A DNA stretch of 64,000 nt, taken from NCBI RefSeq assembly GCF_029023725.1, contig NZ_CP119075.1, positions 987,501-1,051,500 on the forward strand, in the 5' to 3' direction. The DNA is from Synoicihabitans lomoniglobus (GTDB taxonomy: Bacteria; Verrucomicrobiota; Verrucomicrobiia; Opitutales; Opitutaceae). This document shows positions 24,447 to 34,313 of this stretch, piece after piece; position 1 is the first letter of the stretch, and every line of letters starts with the position of its first letter. A program made the position numbers and the translations under genes. The notes below the pieces were generated by a model, which was not told the DNA's origin, searched no databases, and was given only the letters and a program-made list of their open reading frames with translations.

Positions 24447-27040
24447 CGCAGGGATTCGAGGTAAGCGACGAGGTTGCGGAGGTCGTCGACGGGAAGAATT
24501 TGACCAAGACCGTCGGGCATGAGCGAGCGTTCCATGGCGCCGTAGGAGGCGATGTTTTCGTGGCGGGTGCGGATTTCTTCGCCGGTGAATCCGGTAAGAA
24601 TGATGCCCCAGCCGCGGAGGTGGCCCTGCAGGCCGACGACGCTGCCGCCGTTGTTGAGTTTGATTTCCCAGCCCTGGTATTCGGGCGAGATGTCGTCGGA
24701 CGGTTGGATGATCGAGCGGATGAGTTGGCGGCGGGAAAGGGTTAGGCCGATGTTGGAGAGATCGGGACCGATGACGCTGCCGCGATTTTTGACGCGGTGG
24801 CAGGTGATGCAGAGCGCGGTGGTTTCGTGGAACACGCGTTCGCCGGCGGCGGGATCGCCGCCTGTGCCGAGCAAGGCGTTCCAATCATCGAGGGAAGTCG
24901 GGCGGACGACCGGATCAGCTGCGGGGATTAAGCCGAAGGCTTGCAGGGCGCGAGTGGCTTCCAAGCGCACGGGAGGTGCGGGATCATTGAGGAGCTTTTT
25001 GAAGGCGGGTGTGATGCCGTCGGGGAGTTGGCGCAGGGAGGACACCGCGTCGGCGCGAAGTTCGGGATCGAGCGAGGGATCGAACGCCACAATTTGAATG
25101 ATCGGGGTGGCGGCGGGCTCGCCGACGGCCGCGAGGGAGCGCATGGCTTCGCGGACCAGCGGGGGAGAATCGCTCGAGGTGATGAGCTGGAGCAGCGTTT
25201 CGCGAACAGCCGGGGCGGCGGGATCGGCGAGCTGAGGAATGGCGAGGGCGCGCCCGGCGTCGGGCAGGGAATCGTCTTGCACGAGGCGTTCAATGAGGGG
25301 GGCGGGGACGTCGCGTTTTATCGCGAACGTGCGGGTGCCTTTCGCATACGCTGCGTCGACGTCGGAGCCGAGGATCTGTTGGGTCGCCAGCACGAAGCGG
25401 AAGAGGCGTGGGCTGAGGTCGGGCGCGGTGAGCATGGCCTCGACTTTGGAGGTGAACGTCCGGTCCACCTGGTCACCGATGTGGCGCAGGGCGAGGATGC
25501 GCAGCACTTCGGATGGATCGGTCAGCGCGGACTCGATTTCGGCGGCGGTGAAGGCATGGCCACGATGGCGGAGGGCGAGCCACGCGCCTTGGCGCAGGTC
25601 GACCGATGGGGAAGCGAGGAGTTGTTCCAACCGCGTCAGGTCACCGTGGGCGGCGAGGGCGGCGACCGCGTGATGGCGCAGAAACGGATCTTCGTTGGAG
25701 AGAAGCGACTCGGCTTGGGCCGGGGAGAAAACGTCGGGGATTCGTTTCAGCAGGGCGGCGACGTCGGCGGCGGTATGGACCTCTGGTCCGGGCTGCTTCG
25801 GTCGCACCAACCAGATGGCGCCGCGCGAGTGGTTGGGGTAGTCACGGAGAACCCAATCGGTGATGAAAAATCCTCCGCCTTTGGCCGGGGCGAGGGCCAC
25901 GGGCCGGAAGTGTTCGCCGCCATTGATGAACGGTTCGGCGGTGGCGGTGAAGGACGCTCCGGTGCGGTGGGGATGAAAAAGCGAGAGAGTGTGCTCGCCC
26001 CAGATCGTGACGGCGAAGGCGTCGGAATAGTTTGGACCGAGGCGGGTGGACGTCAGATCGAGCAGACCACTGGGGGCCTCGCCGGTCCCGGCAGCGATGG
26101 GCAGCACGCCGGGCAGGTCGGCGTTCCAGCCGGAAAAGGGATGCAGACCGGTGGGTCCGTAGCGAGCGAGGTAGCCGTAGTCGCCGCCGTCGATGACATG
26201 AACGACACGGTTGGGGCCGCGGGAGTCGGGATCGTTGTCGGCGCAGAGCAGACGGCCATGGCGGTCGAAAGCGATGACGAAAGGATTCCAAAAACCGGTG
26301 GCGACGCGATGAAGGCCGGAACCGTCGGGGTTGATGCGCACGATGTCGCCTCCCTCGCCGTAGCCGGTGAGACGTTCGTGGGCGGCGCTGATATATGCGT
26401 AGGGATAGCCGCCGACGTTGCCGCGCGAGGCGTAGATGGTGCCGTCGCGATCGATGGCGATGCCGAGGAGGTCGCCGTGAGGGTTGCCGCTTTGGGTTTC
26501 GAGGTGGAGCAGGACGGTATGCTCGTCGGTTTCGCTGGTGCCGTTGCCATCGGCGTCGTTGAGCCGGATGACATCACTGGCGGTGACAACGTGCAGCACA
26601 CCGTCGGGAGCGAAAGCCAGGTTCATGGCCTCTTTTTCGATGCGGGCGAAGATCGTAATCTCGTCGGCTCGTCCGTCGCCGTCGGTGTCGACGAAGCGTT
26701 TGATGAGATCGGTCGACGGTCCGACGTAGTCCTTGGGTCGGACGTGGGTGTGGGACTCGACGACGAAGAGATCACCGTCCGCGTTGGTGACTGCGCCGAT
26801 CGGGGTGACGATGTCGGGATCGGCGGCGAAGAGGATGACCTCGAGGTTGGGGTCGAGGGCGACCGGCGTGTCTTCGGCGTGGGCGGAGCTCAGGATAAAG
26901 CCCGCAAGACTTAGCAGCAGTCCAATTCGTCGGCCCCCAGGTAGGGCGGACTCGCCGAGCGGGCGGGCGAGGGAGTGGCACCGGCGGTGGCGGCGAAACC
27001 GCCCGGTCGGTCGTGATTGGTCGCGGTTAGTCACGGACAT
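24443..27040 (-). CDS. PVC-type dehydrogenase propeller with HEAT repeats and haem domain
   Basis: 865 residues. After a hydrophobic signal (RIGLLLSLAGFILSSAHAE) comes a propeller typical of the 'putative membrane-bound dehydrogenase' of planctomycetes and verrucomicrobia (VTNADGDLFVVESHTH, DGRADEITIFA, DGTIYASRGNVGGYPYA). Armadillo/HEAT-like repeats follow at about 430-700, then a c-type haem domain with CITCHRVKNRGSVIGPDL near residue 745. It is expected in the periplasm, oxidising a sugar or alcohol and passing electrons through haem; substrate unknown. It overlaps the upstream gene by 14 bp and the downstream gene by 4 bp. Confidence 0.88.
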   Translation of the reverse strand: MSVTNRDQSRPTGRFRRHRRCHSLARPLGESALPGGRRIGLLLSLAGFILSSAHAEDTPVALDPNLEVILFAADPDIVTPIGAVTNADGDLFVVESHTHVRPKDYVGPSTDLIKRFVDTDGDGRADEITIFARIEKEAMNLAFAPDGVLHVVTASDVIRLNDADGNGTSETDEHTVLLHLETQSGNPHGDLLGIAIDRDGTIYASRGNVGGYPYAYISAAHERLTGYGEGGDIVRINPDGSGLHRVATGFWNPFVIAFDRHGRLLCADNDPDSRGPNRVVHVIDGGDYGYLARYGPTGLHPFSGWNADLPGVLPIAAGTGEAPSGLLDLTSTRLGPNYSDAFAVTIWGEHTLSLFHPHRTGASFTATAEPFINGGEHFRPVALAPAKGGGFFITDWVLRDYPNHSRGAIWLVRPKQPGPEVHTAADVAALLKRIPDVFSPAQAESLLSNEDPFLRHHAVAALAAHGDLTRLEQLLASPSVDLRQGAWLALRHRGHAFTAAEIESALTDPSEVLRILALRHIGDQVDRTFTSKVEAMLTAPDLSPRLFRFVLATQQILGSDVDAAYAKGTRTFAIKRDVPAPLIERLVQDDSLPDAGRALAIPQLADPAAPAVRETLLQLITSSDSPPLVREAMRSLAAVGEPAATPIIQIVAFDPSLDPELRADAVSSLRQLPDGITPAFKKLLNDPAPPVRLEATRALQAFGLIPAADPVVRPTSLDDWNALLGTGGDPAAGERVFHETTALCITCHRVKNRGSVIGPDLSNIGLTLSRRQLIRSIIQPSDDISPEYQGWEIKLNNGGSVVGLQGHLRGWGIILTGFTGEEIRTRHENIASYGAMERSLMPDGLGQILPVDDLRNLVAYLESLR

Positions 27041-27959
27041 ACGGAGTGAACATTTCGCGGGCGGCGGAGAGGTTGGCGGCGATGGGAGCGCGGGGTTGGT
27101 TCCACGCCATCTCGACCACGAGGTAGCCCGTGTAACCGCCGTCGATGAGGTCGCGCAGAAACGGATCGAAGTCAGTCACGCCCTCGCCAAACACGACGGT
27201 CTGGTGACCCTTGCCGAACGCGGCGCAGTCCTTGAGATCCACATGTTGGATACGGTCGCGGAATTGCGCGACCACGGAGGTGAGCGTGATGCCCGCGCCC
27301 TCGAAATGGCAGGTATCGAGACACATGCCGACGTGGGAGGAATCGATGGCGGCGAAAATCTCGGCGTAGTCCTCCGGGCGTTCGAGAACGTTGCGGGCGT
27401 GGTTTTCGAGGAGGAGCAGGACGTCCATTGCCTCGGCGGCGGGAGCGAGTTCGCGGCAGACCTTGATCACGTGTTCGATTCCGCCATGGGTGTCGCGCGG
27501 AGCACCGGTGAATTTGACGCGGCGGCAGCCGAGACGGCGCGCCTGTTCCATAAACCAGAGTTTGTGGGCGACGTCGTGGATGACGGCGTTGCGGCCCTCG
27601 CCGCCGAAGGAGGAGCCTTGCAGACTGACCGGACGCAGGTCGGAGGCAGCGCAGCGCTCGGCCAGACTGTCGATGTAGCGGGGCGTGAGCAGGTCGGGAT
27701 ACCAGAGGTTGAACTCGACGTTGGTGAAGCCGGTCTGCGGCACGAGGCGAAAGGCGGGGTCGTGATGATGGTTGCTGAATCCGTCGGTGCAGATCGTGGC
27801 CACGGCGAGTGCGGTGCCGGTCGGATCAGCAGACCGGGCCGCCGTGGGGTATGCGGCGGCCCGGCTGACCATTGCACCAAGCATTCCGGCGGCACCGGCA
27901 GTCACGGCGGTGTCGCGCAGAAATTTCCGGCGGGAAAGCGGAGACGGGGAGTCGTTCAC
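27027..27959 (-). CDS. Sugar phosphate isomerase/epimerase-like TIM barrel, Tat-exported
   Basis: 310 residues from ATG 27959. A Tat signal ([21 protein letters not shown], with RRKF) indicates export. The barrel contains [28 protein letters not shown] and [13 protein letters not shown], typical of AP endonuclease family 2/hydroxypyruvate isomerase-like enzymes. Exported members of this family are common in carbohydrate loci of this phylum; some act on 3-keto sugars (family knowledge). Its start overlaps the stop of the transporter gene by 4 bp, so the two are translationally coupled. Confidence 0.85.
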   Translation of the reverse strand: MNDSPSPLSRRKFLRDTAVTAGAAGMLGAMVSRAAAYPTAARSADPTGTALAVATICTDGFSNHHHDPAFRLVPQTGFTNVEFNLWYPDLLTPRYIDSLAERCAASDLRPVSLQGSSFGGEGRNAVIHDVAHKLWFMEQARRLGCRRVKFTGAPRDTHGGIEHVIKVCRELAPAAEAMDVLLLLENHARNVLERPEDYAEIFAAIDSSHVGMCLDTCHFEGAGITLTSVVAQFRDRIQHVDLKDCAAFGKGHQTVVFGEGVTDFDPFLRDLIDGGYTGYLVVEMAWNQPRAPIAANLSAAREMFTPYVRD

Positions 27960-29554
27960 GAACCGGAGGCGGTGCCGTTGGCATCCAGCGTGACCCGACG
28001 GTAGCCGCCCCGTGATTTGAAGAACAGCAGCAGGCCGAGGTAGACGACGGCCATGGCGATGGGAATAAAGGCGTCGACGCGCAGGGTTTTGCGATCACCG
28101 GCTTGGTCGGCGGCGACGAGCGCGTGATCGGCGGGCGTGCGGGCGGGGGCGGGGGTGGCTTTGGCTTCGCCCAGGATGCGGCCGTCGATGGCGGCTACAT
28201 CGCGGAAGATCAGCCAACCGCTGGGCTCTTCCACCTGGCTCGCGGCGTAGACCTGCGGCGCGGAAGCGGCGAGGGCTTCGCTGGCGAAACGGTCCTTGGC
28301 GTAGCCGAGTCCGGGCAGGCCGATGAGTCCGGCGGACATCATGCCGAGCCCGCCCATGATGCTCATGGCAATCGCGCCGGTGCGGGGGAAACGGTCGCCC
28401 ACAATCGCGAGCATGGTCGGCCAGAAGAAGGTTTTGCCGATGCTGTAAACCGTGAGGGCGAGCAGTGCGCCGCCGAAGCTGGTGATGCCACTGACGAGGT
28501 TGAGACCGAGCGAGGCGATGACGGCGCACGCCAGCAGCAGACCCACGGGCGAGAGACCGATCTTGCGTTCGATCCAGTCGGCGCAGAAGCGCAGGATGAA
28601 CATACAGAGCGAAGTGAACACGAAGAGCATCTTGCCCTGTTCGGAGGAGAGGATGTTGCCGGTGATGTTTTGAATCCATCCGTCGGTGCCGAGCTCGACC
28701 GCGCCGACCATGATGTGGGTGCCAAAGAGAACAAACAACATCCAGGCTCCCAGTGCGAAGCCGGTGATGCGACCGATCGCGCCGATGACGGCGAGCGCGC
28801 CGACAACGATGATCCAGACCGGCAGATCCGGGAAGGTGGCGCGGAAGAACATGCCCAGCATGACGGCGATAAGGGTGCCGCCGAGCAGGCCGACATCCTT
28901 GAACATGGCGCCGAGGCTGAGGCCCTTTTCGGCGGCTTCGGAGCGCGGGTAGCGTTGGCCCCAGAACATGACGCCGTAGATGACGGTGGGGATCAGAAAC
29001 ATGGCGACCTGCAGTTTCCAGGACACCTGCATCTTGTCATCGAGGAGCCAGCCCATGAGACCGCCGAGCACGAGGCCGAGCGGCCAGGAGGCATGGAGGA
29101 TGTTGAGGTAATGGGTGCGTTTGTCGGGGAAGAGGGTGGCGACGAGTGGGTTGGCCACGGCTTCGAGGGTGCCGTTGGCGAGGGCGAAGGTGAACGTGCC
29201 CCAGAACAAGTAGTTGTAGACGGTGCCGATGGCCATGCCGGTGGTGGGCGCGAGGGTGACCACGGCGGAGACGATGTGCAGGGCAAAGGCGACGATGACG
29301 AGTTTGCCGTAGCCGATCTTGTCGACCACGAGCCCGCCGGCGAAAATGCCGAAACAAAACCCGGTGAAGCCGGCGCCGCCGATGACGCCGAGTTGGGTGG
29401 CGGTGAAGCCGAACTCCGAGCCCCAGTTGTCGAGGATGCCGCCGCGAATGGCGAAACCGATGGCGGTGGCGAGAATGGCGGTGAAGCCGGCGTAGAGCAG
29501 TCGCTGCGCAGTGGCCGGGGAAACCGCGGCGGCGGTGGGGGAGGAGTCACTCAT
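27956..29554 (-). CDS. MFS sugar transporter-like permease
   Basis: 532 residues from ATG 29554 with about twelve transmembrane helices, including the MFS loop [10 protein letters not shown] between helices 2 and 3. The sequence resembles FucP-like sugar porters of Bacteroidetes and Verrucomicrobia. An unusual hydrophilic insertion of about 75 residues lies before the last helix (from [17 protein letters not shown] to [10 protein letters not shown]), where normal MFS loops are short. First gene of the operon, so it probably imports the product made outside by the following three exported proteins. Confidence 0.85.
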   Translation of the reverse strand: MSDSSPTAAAVSPATAQRLLYAGFTAILATAIGFAIRGGILDNWGSEFGFTATQLGVIGGAGFTGFCFGIFAGGLVVDKIGYGKLVIVAFALHIVSAVVTLAPTTGMAIGTVYNYLFWGTFTFALANGTLEAVANPLVATLFPDKRTHYLNILHASWPLGLVLGGLMGWLLDDKMQVSWKLQVAMFLIPTVIYGVMFWGQRYPRSEAAEKGLSLGAMFKDVGLLGGTLIAVMLGMFFRATFPDLPVWIIVVGALAVIGAIGRITGFALGAWMLFVLFGTHIMVGAVELGTDGWIQNITGNILSSEQGKMLFVFTSLCMFILRFCADWIERKIGLSPVGLLLACAVIASLGLNLVSGITSFGGALLALTVYSIGKTFFWPTMLAIVGDRFPRTGAIAMSIMGGLGMMSAGLIGLPGLGYAKDRFASEALAASAPQVYAASQVEEPSGWLIFRDVAAIDGRILGEAKATPAPARTPADHALVAADQAGDRKTLRVDAFIPIAMAVVYLGLLLFFKSRGGYRRVTLDANGTASGS

Positions 29555-29698
29555 GGGGTTGGGGCGGGACTAAGTAAGAAGTGAGAAGTAAGGACTAAGA
29601 AGATGCAGGCCCCGGGGAAGGGGGAACTAAGTAAGGAGGACGAGGGCCGAACGGGGGGGGATTTGTTTGCGCAACTCGTCTGGCTTGCCCGGACGGGG

Positions 29699-30823
29699 TT
29701 AGGCGAGGGTGAAGGCGGGGAGTTTTACGATCTTGCCGCCACGTAGGGCGGACTGGTGGGCGCAGAGGCCGACGCAGGTCCAGTTGGCGGACTTGACGGC
29801 ATTGGGGTAGGGAGCGCGGTCGTCGCGCAGGGCGGTGATGAACTCATGCGCCAGATGCGGATGCGAGCCGCCGTGGCCGGCACCCTGGGTAAAGCTAAGG
29901 TGGGTGGCTTTGCCGAGATCGTAGACCCCCTGCGTCGTGAACGGACGAATGGCCTTGGGCAGGCGCTTGGCGTAGTCGGGCACGGTGATTTTGCGCGGGA
30001 TCTTGGGTTCGGGTTTTTTGGCGGTGTGCAACACGTGGGGCTCGTGCTCGATGAGCGACCACTCGAACGATTTTTTGGAGCCGTAGACATCGATCGACTC
30101 GCGGTATTGGCGGGCGGTGTCGAAGAGTGAGCGAATGATACGCGCGGAAAGATCGGAGTCCTTGAACTTCACGTGGGCGGTCTCGACCGCGAACGGGGAT
30201 CCGTAGTGTTTGATCAGTTCCGGGCGGATGGTGCCGGAGCCGAAGCAGGACACGTATTCGGCCGAAGCGTCGGTGAGCGCGAGCATGGGACCGACGCAAT
30301 GCGTCGCATACCACATGGGTGGCAGGCCGGGCCAGTAGTTCGGCCAACCGTCCATGTCCTGTTGGTGACTGGCTTGGAGGAACTGGATCTTGCCGAGTTC
30401 GCCCTTGCGGTAGAGGTCCTGCACGTGGAGGAACTCGCGGGCGTAGACCACGGTTTCCATCATCATGTATTTCAGGCCGGTCTTGCGGGTGAGCTCGACG
30501 ATGCGTTTGCAGTCGGCGATGGAGGTGGCCATCGGCACGGTGCAGGCCACGTGTTTGCCGGCCTGGAGCGCTTTGATGGTTTGGGCGGCGTGGTCCGGGA
30601 TGGGGGTGTTGATGTGGACGGCGTCGATCGCGGGATCACGCAGCATTTCATCGTAATCGGTGTAGCCTTTGGCGATGCCGAAGGCCTTTTGCAGCGCGCC
30701 CATTTTCTTGGCGTTGCGCTGGCACACCGCCACCAGGTTGGCGTGCGGATGAGCCTGATAGATGGGAATGAATTCCGCGCCGAAACCGAGCCCGGCGAGG
30801 GCAATGTTGATTCGTGGGGGCAT
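29699..30823 (-). CDS. Gfo/Idh/MocA-family oxidoreductase (TVP variant)
   Basis: 374 residues from ATG 30823, no signal peptide. Rossmann motif AGLGFGAEF at residues 10-18, then GKHVACTVPMATSIADCK near 90-110, where classical members read CEKP. The Lys of the EKP motif is thus replaced by Val; this TVPMA variant recurs in one subfamily, so it is not a random mutation. C-terminal alpha/beta domain with HGGSHPHLAHEFI. NAD(P)-dependent sugar or inositol dehydrogenase, substrate unknown. Divergent from a XylR-like regulator and 145 bp upstream of the four-gene operon, so possibly part of it. Confidence 0.88.
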   Translation of the reverse strand: MPPRINIALAGLGFGAEFIPIYQAHPHANLVAVCQRNAKKMGALQKAFGIAKGYTDYDEMLRDPAIDAVHINTPIPDHAAQTIKALQAGKHVACTVPMATSIADCKRIVELTRKTGLKYMMMETVVYAREFLHVQDLYRKGELGKIQFLQASHQQDMDGWPNYWPGLPPMWYATHCVGPMLALTDASAEYVSCFGSGTIRPELIKHYGSPFAVETAHVKFKDSDLSARIIRSLFDTARQYRESIDVYGSKKSFEWSLIEHEPHVLHTAKKPEPKIPRKITVPDYAKRLPKAIRPFTTQGVYDLGKATHLSFTQGAGHGGSHPHLAHEFITALRDDRAPYPNAVKSANWTCVGLCAHQSALRGGKIVKLPAFTLA

Positions 30824-30892
30824 GGGGAAAGGGGTAAAAGCGAGCGTATCTTAGCGGCTCGGCCACGGGGAAAACCATGAGAGGCTACGATT

Positions 30893-30908
30893 AAATATTG
30901 AGATATTT
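30893..30908. promoter_or_regulatory. Candidate operator palindrome in divergent promoter region
   Basis: AAATAT-tgag-ATATTT, a perfect 6-bp palindrome in an AT-rich patch. It lies 70 bp upstream of the Gfo/Idh gene (-) and 75 bp upstream of the AraC/XylR-type regulator (+). Placement suits an autoregulated operator, but there is no direct evidence. Confidence 0.35.
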
Positions 30909-30982
30909 CACCAAGGCGTGATCTTGAAAATAAGACTGCACTGAGTGCGGTGCCCCGATTTTCCTCACTCTGGTATGAGATA

Positions 30983-32167
30983 ATGCGTAAACGTTCCCTG
31001 CCAAGCTTACCGTCCCGGCGACGCGGGCCCCACCACGTAGCTTTGATTGTGGAAACCTCCAACGCCTACGCCCGCAATCTGCTGCACGGGGTGGTGCGCT
31101 ACGTGCGGGAGCACACGCCGTGGTCGCTTTTTTTGGTCGAACAAAGTCGGGGGCAGACGGCGCCGGAATGGGTGGCGAACTGGCGGGGCGACGGGATCAT
31201 CGCCCGGATCGAAAACCCGCAGGTGGCCGACGCGGTGCTGGCGTCGGGATTGCCGGCGGTGGATTTGAGTGCGGGGCGATTCGCGCCGTCGTTGCCCTGG
31301 GTCGAAACCGACGACGTGCAGATCGCGCGCATGGCGTTCAATCACCTCGCCGATCGCGGTTTCAAGGCGTTCGCGTATGGCGGGGACGAGCGCTTCATGT
31401 GGTCGCGATCGCGGGGAGTGGAATTTGCCCGGTTGGTGCAGGCGCGGGGATGTCGACTGCATGAACTGCCGCCGTCGGCGCAGGTGTCCGACGTAGCGCA
31501 ACAGGTCGATCAATTGGAGCAATGGGTCGCGGGCTTGCCCAAACCGATCGGTATTTTTGCCTGCTACGATATTCGCGGTCAGCAACTGCTGGATGCCTGT
31601 CGCAATCTGGGGGTGGCGGTGCCGGAGGAAGTCGCCGTCGTGGGAGTGGATGACGATGATTTACTGTGCCAGCTGGCCTTTCCGCCGTTGTCGAGTGTGC
31701 AACCCAACGCCCGCCATACGGGTTACACGGCGGCGGCGTTGCTCGATGCCATGATGAACGGGGCGCCGCGGGAGGCGGTGGAGATTCGCGTGCCACCGCT
31801 CGGGGTGACGGCGCGGCAGTCCACGGACATTCTGGCGGTGAGTGACACGATCGTCGTGCGCGCGTTGCGCTTCATCCGGGAACACGCCTGTGATCCCATC
31901 GCGGTGACCGATGTGTTGGCGACAGTGCCGGTGTCCCGTCGGGTGTTGGAAAAACGCTTCGAGCAAGCCGTGGGACACTCGCCACATGCCGAAATCGTGG
32001 CGGTGCGCATGAACCGCGTGAAGGAACTGCTGCTGGAAACCGACCTGTCGTTGGAGATGATCGCGGCGCGCACCGGATTCGAGCATCCGGAGTATTTGAC
32101 CGTGATGTTCAAACGCGAAGTGGGGGTGCCGCCCGGCCGTTTTCGCAAACGCGCCATGAGTGAATAA
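30983..32167 (+). CDS. XylR-type transcriptional regulator (PBP1 domain plus AraC HTH)
   Basis: 394 residues from ATG 30983; an upstream in-frame start at 30950 is less likely. Residues about 15-275 form a LacI/periplasmic-binding-protein type sensor (VALIVETSNAYARNLLHGV, VAVVGVDDDDLLCQLAFPPLSSV), followed by an AraC-type double HTH (PIAVTDVLATVPVSRRVLEKRFE, SLEMIAARTGFEHPEYLTVMFKRE). The order matches E. coli XylR, which binds xylose. The effector here is unknown, probably the sugar handled by the flanking genes on either side. Confidence 0.92.
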   Translation: MRKRSLPSLPSRRRGPHHVALIVETSNAYARNLLHGVVRYVREHTPWSLFLVEQSRGQTAPEWVANWRGDGIIARIENPQVADAVLASGLPAVDLSAGRFAPSLPWVETDDVQIARMAFNHLADRGFKAFAYGGDERFMWSRSRGVEFARLVQARGCRLHELPPSAQVSDVAQQVDQLEQWVAGLPKPIGIFACYDIRGQQLLDACRNLGVAVPEEVAVVGVDDDDLLCQLAFPPLSSVQPNARHTGYTAAALLDAMMNGAPREAVEIRVPPLGVTARQSTDILAVSDTIVVRALRFIREHACDPIAVTDVLATVPVSRRVLEKRFEQAVGHSPHAEIVAVRMNRVKELLLETDLSLEMIAARTGFEHPEYLTVMFKREVGVPPGRFRKRAMSE

Positions 32168-32326
32168 TTTGCACAAGCCCGTTTCAACTGGATGAATCGA
32201 CAGTCGGTTGCGCGAACGACGAGGAATTTGGCTTCGTGGGCGTTTGGATGACCGGTTCGGTTTGTGCTCGGCACCAAAATGTCCAAGCCTCGGTCCGGCC
32301 TTTTCCTTCAACCCCCTTTAACCCCC

Positions 32327-32851
32327 ATGGACTCGTCCTCTTCTCTTCCTTCTCCTTCGCTCGCCGGCACGTTCGCCTTTTGGGTGCTACGGCTTTGGCT
32401 CGGTCTGCGTGCCGTGCTCACCGGGCTCGAAAAATACGCCGGTAAAGTCACCGAGCAGCAGCCCCTGCTCGATGAATTTGGCGAGCCGGACATCAACGGC
32501 GCCATGATCGAGGTGTCGCACAAGGTCTACGGGTTCGACCACTACCACGGTCTGCCGCCGCCGCTCGCCGCCAAGTTTGCCGAGGAGCCCCTTTTGCCGG
32601 GCTGGGCGCTGGGCTTGTATGACGCCTGTCTGGGGCCCGCGCTCATTTTGATCGGGGTGGCGCTCTTGATCGGTCTCGCGCCTCGCATCACTCTTTTTGC
32701 CCACGGGCTACTCTATGCGAGTTTGTCGGTCGGTTTGATTCTCCTCAACGAAAGCGGCGGCGTCGCCTGGCTCGGGATTCATGTGCTGCTGATTGTGGCG
32801 GCGCTGAAACTGGTCGACCATGACCGCGTGGCCGTGCTCCCCAAATGGTAA
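32327..32851 (+). CDS. DoxX-like membrane protein
   Basis: 174 residues from ATG 32327 (the frame is open to 32264 without a better start). Four hydrophobic segments: TFAFWVLRLWLGLRAVLTGL, WALGLYDACLGPALILIGVALLIG, ITLFAHGLLYASLSVGLILL and GVAWLGIHVLLIVAALKLV. Size and topology fit the DoxX/DoxD family, linked to quinone or redox processes. An extra soluble loop of about 45 residues follows helix 1. The stop overlaps the region of the next gene's start, so it is likely co-transcribed with the exported oxidoreductase. Confidence 0.65.
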   Translation: MDSSSSLPSPSLAGTFAFWVLRLWLGLRAVLTGLEKYAGKVTEQQPLLDEFGEPDINGAMIEVSHKVYGFDHYHGLPPPLAAKFAEEPLLPGWALGLYDACLGPALILIGVALLIGLAPRITLFAHGLLYASLSVGLILLNESGGVAWLGIHVLLIVAALKLVDHDRVAVLPKW

Positions 32852-32856
32852 CTCCG

Positions 32857-34194
32857 ATGAATTCCTCCCCCCTTGCATCCCCCGCGCCGTGGTCTCGTCG
32901 CGGCTTTCTCAAAACCGGACTCGCCGCCGGTGGCATGGTGATTGCGGCACCGAGCATCATGCGCGGGCAGTCCTCCGCCAACGACATCAATGTCGTGCTC
33001 ATCGGCATGGGCTCGCAGGGCCGGGTGTTGCTCGACTCGCTGCTCAATATACCCGGGCTGAACTTTCGCGCGGTTTGCGACATCTGGGAGCTCTCACGCC
33101 GCTACGGTGTCAATCGGCTCAAAAAAGCCGGTTTCGATCCCGCGGGTTACGAGAACATCGAAGACCTGCTTGCGACCGAGAAGGACATCGATGTCGCCAT
33201 CATCGCGACGCCCGACTTCTGGCACGCTCCGCACACCAACGCCTGCCTCAAGGCCGGGATGGATGTGTATTGCGAGAAGATGATGGCACACACGGTCGAG
33301 TCGGCCCGCACCATGGTGCAGACCATGCGCGAGACCGGAAAACTCCTCCAGATCGGCCACCAGCGCCGCAGCAATCCGCGTTACCTGCATGCGCTGAACA
33401 ACATCATCAACAAGGCGCACATCCCGGGTCGGATCACCAACATCAACGGCCAGTGGAACCGCGCCGTGTCGGAGGACCTCGGCTGGCCCAAGCGCTATGA
33501 GATGCCGCTCGAAACGCTGCAGCGCTACGGCTTCAAGGACATGCACCAGTTCCGCAACTGGCGGTGGTTCAAGGATCTCTCCGGCGGTCCCATCTCGGAC
33601 CTCGGGGCTCACCAGATCGACATCTTCAACTGGTTTCTCGGCACGAACCCGAAGAGCGTCATGGCCTCGGGCGGGGCGGATTACTACACCACGCACGAAT
33701 GGTATGACAACGTCATGGCCGTCTTCGAATACGACACCGCGCAGGGGCCGGTCCGCGCCTTCTACCAGGTGCTCACGACCACCAGCGCGGGCGGCGGCTA
33801 CTTCGAACAATTCATGGGCGACGAAGGTTCGGTGAAAATCTCCGAAAACCCGACGCTCACCAAAGTCTACCGCGAGGACCGTGCGCCCGACTGGGACAAG
33901 TGGATCGAGCTCAATTACCTGCGCCGCTCCGCCGCCGCCCCGGAAGCGAAGAAAGCCGCGACGGTCGATGTGCGCGAAACGGCGCCGCTCGTCGCCTTCG
34001 ACCTGCCGGTGGTATTGGACAAACCGTTGCACCAGCCGCATCTGGAAAACTTTTTCGGAGCGGTGCGGGGCCAGAACAAGCTCACCTGCGATGCCGCCCA
34101 CGCCTTTGAAAGCGAAGCCGCCATCTTCAAGGTCAACCCCGCCGTCGCCGCCCGCCAAACCCTCGAATTCACCCCGGCCGACTTCACCGCCTGA
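32857..34194 (+). CDS. Tat-exported Gfo/Idh/MocA-family oxidoreductase
   Basis: 445 residues from ATG 32857 (an in-frame ATG at 32845 overlaps the previous stop). A Tat signal (SRRGFLKTGLAAGGMVIAAP) precedes the Rossmann motif IGMGSQGRVLLDSLL. The EK of the EKP motif is kept (YCEKMMAHTVESA), and the C-terminal domain has GGPISDLGAHQIDIFNWFL. Exported members bind NAD(P) tightly and oxidise or isomerise sugars in the periplasm; several oxidise glycosides at C3 (family knowledge). Neighbouring DUF1080 and discoidin-like genes support a role in glycoside breakdown. Confidence 0.88.
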   Translation: MNSSPLASPAPWSRRGFLKTGLAAGGMVIAAPSIMRGQSSANDINVVLIGMGSQGRVLLDSLLNIPGLNFRAVCDIWELSRRYGVNRLKKAGFDPAGYENIEDLLATEKDIDVAIIATPDFWHAPHTNACLKAGMDVYCEKMMAHTVESARTMVQTMRETGKLLQIGHQRRSNPRYLHALNNIINKAHIPGRITNINGQWNRAVSEDLGWPKRYEMPLETLQRYGFKDMHQFRNWRWFKDLSGGPISDLGAHQIDIFNWFLGTNPKSVMASGGADYYTTHEWYDNVMAVFEYDTAQGPVRAFYQVLTTTSAGGGYFEQFMGDEGSVKISENPTLTKVYREDRAPDWDKWIELNYLRRSAAAPEAKKAATVDVRETAPLVAFDLPVVLDKPLHQPHLENFFGAVRGQNKLTCDAAHAFESEAAIFKVNPAVAARQTLEFTPADFTA

Positions 34195-34218
34195 CCGGCC
34201 GACGCCCTGCTCAATTGG

Positions 34219-34299
34219 CCCACTAAATCACCCGAAATTATACGAAAGAGATTCTTAATCTCCGGTTGGTTTTGGTGTTATTTCGGGTGATTTAGTGGG
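34219..34299. repeat. Perfect 20-bp inverted repeat between two genes
   Basis: Arms 34219-34238 and 34280-34299 are perfect complements (left begins cccactaaatcacc), with a 41-bp AT-rich spacer. It lies 25 bp after one stop and 14 bp before the next ATG. It could be a terminator or attenuator stem, a mini transposable element, or a protein-binding site. A short T-run follows (ctttttatt). Confidence 0.7.
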
Positions 34300-34313
34300 A
34301 CCTGCTTTTTATT

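Noticed and set aside
22407..24884. Upstream extension of the VCBS-esterase gene beyond 24446
   Set aside because: The extension is a shadow of the haem protein gene; ATG 24446 overlaps its stop and is followed by a signal peptide.
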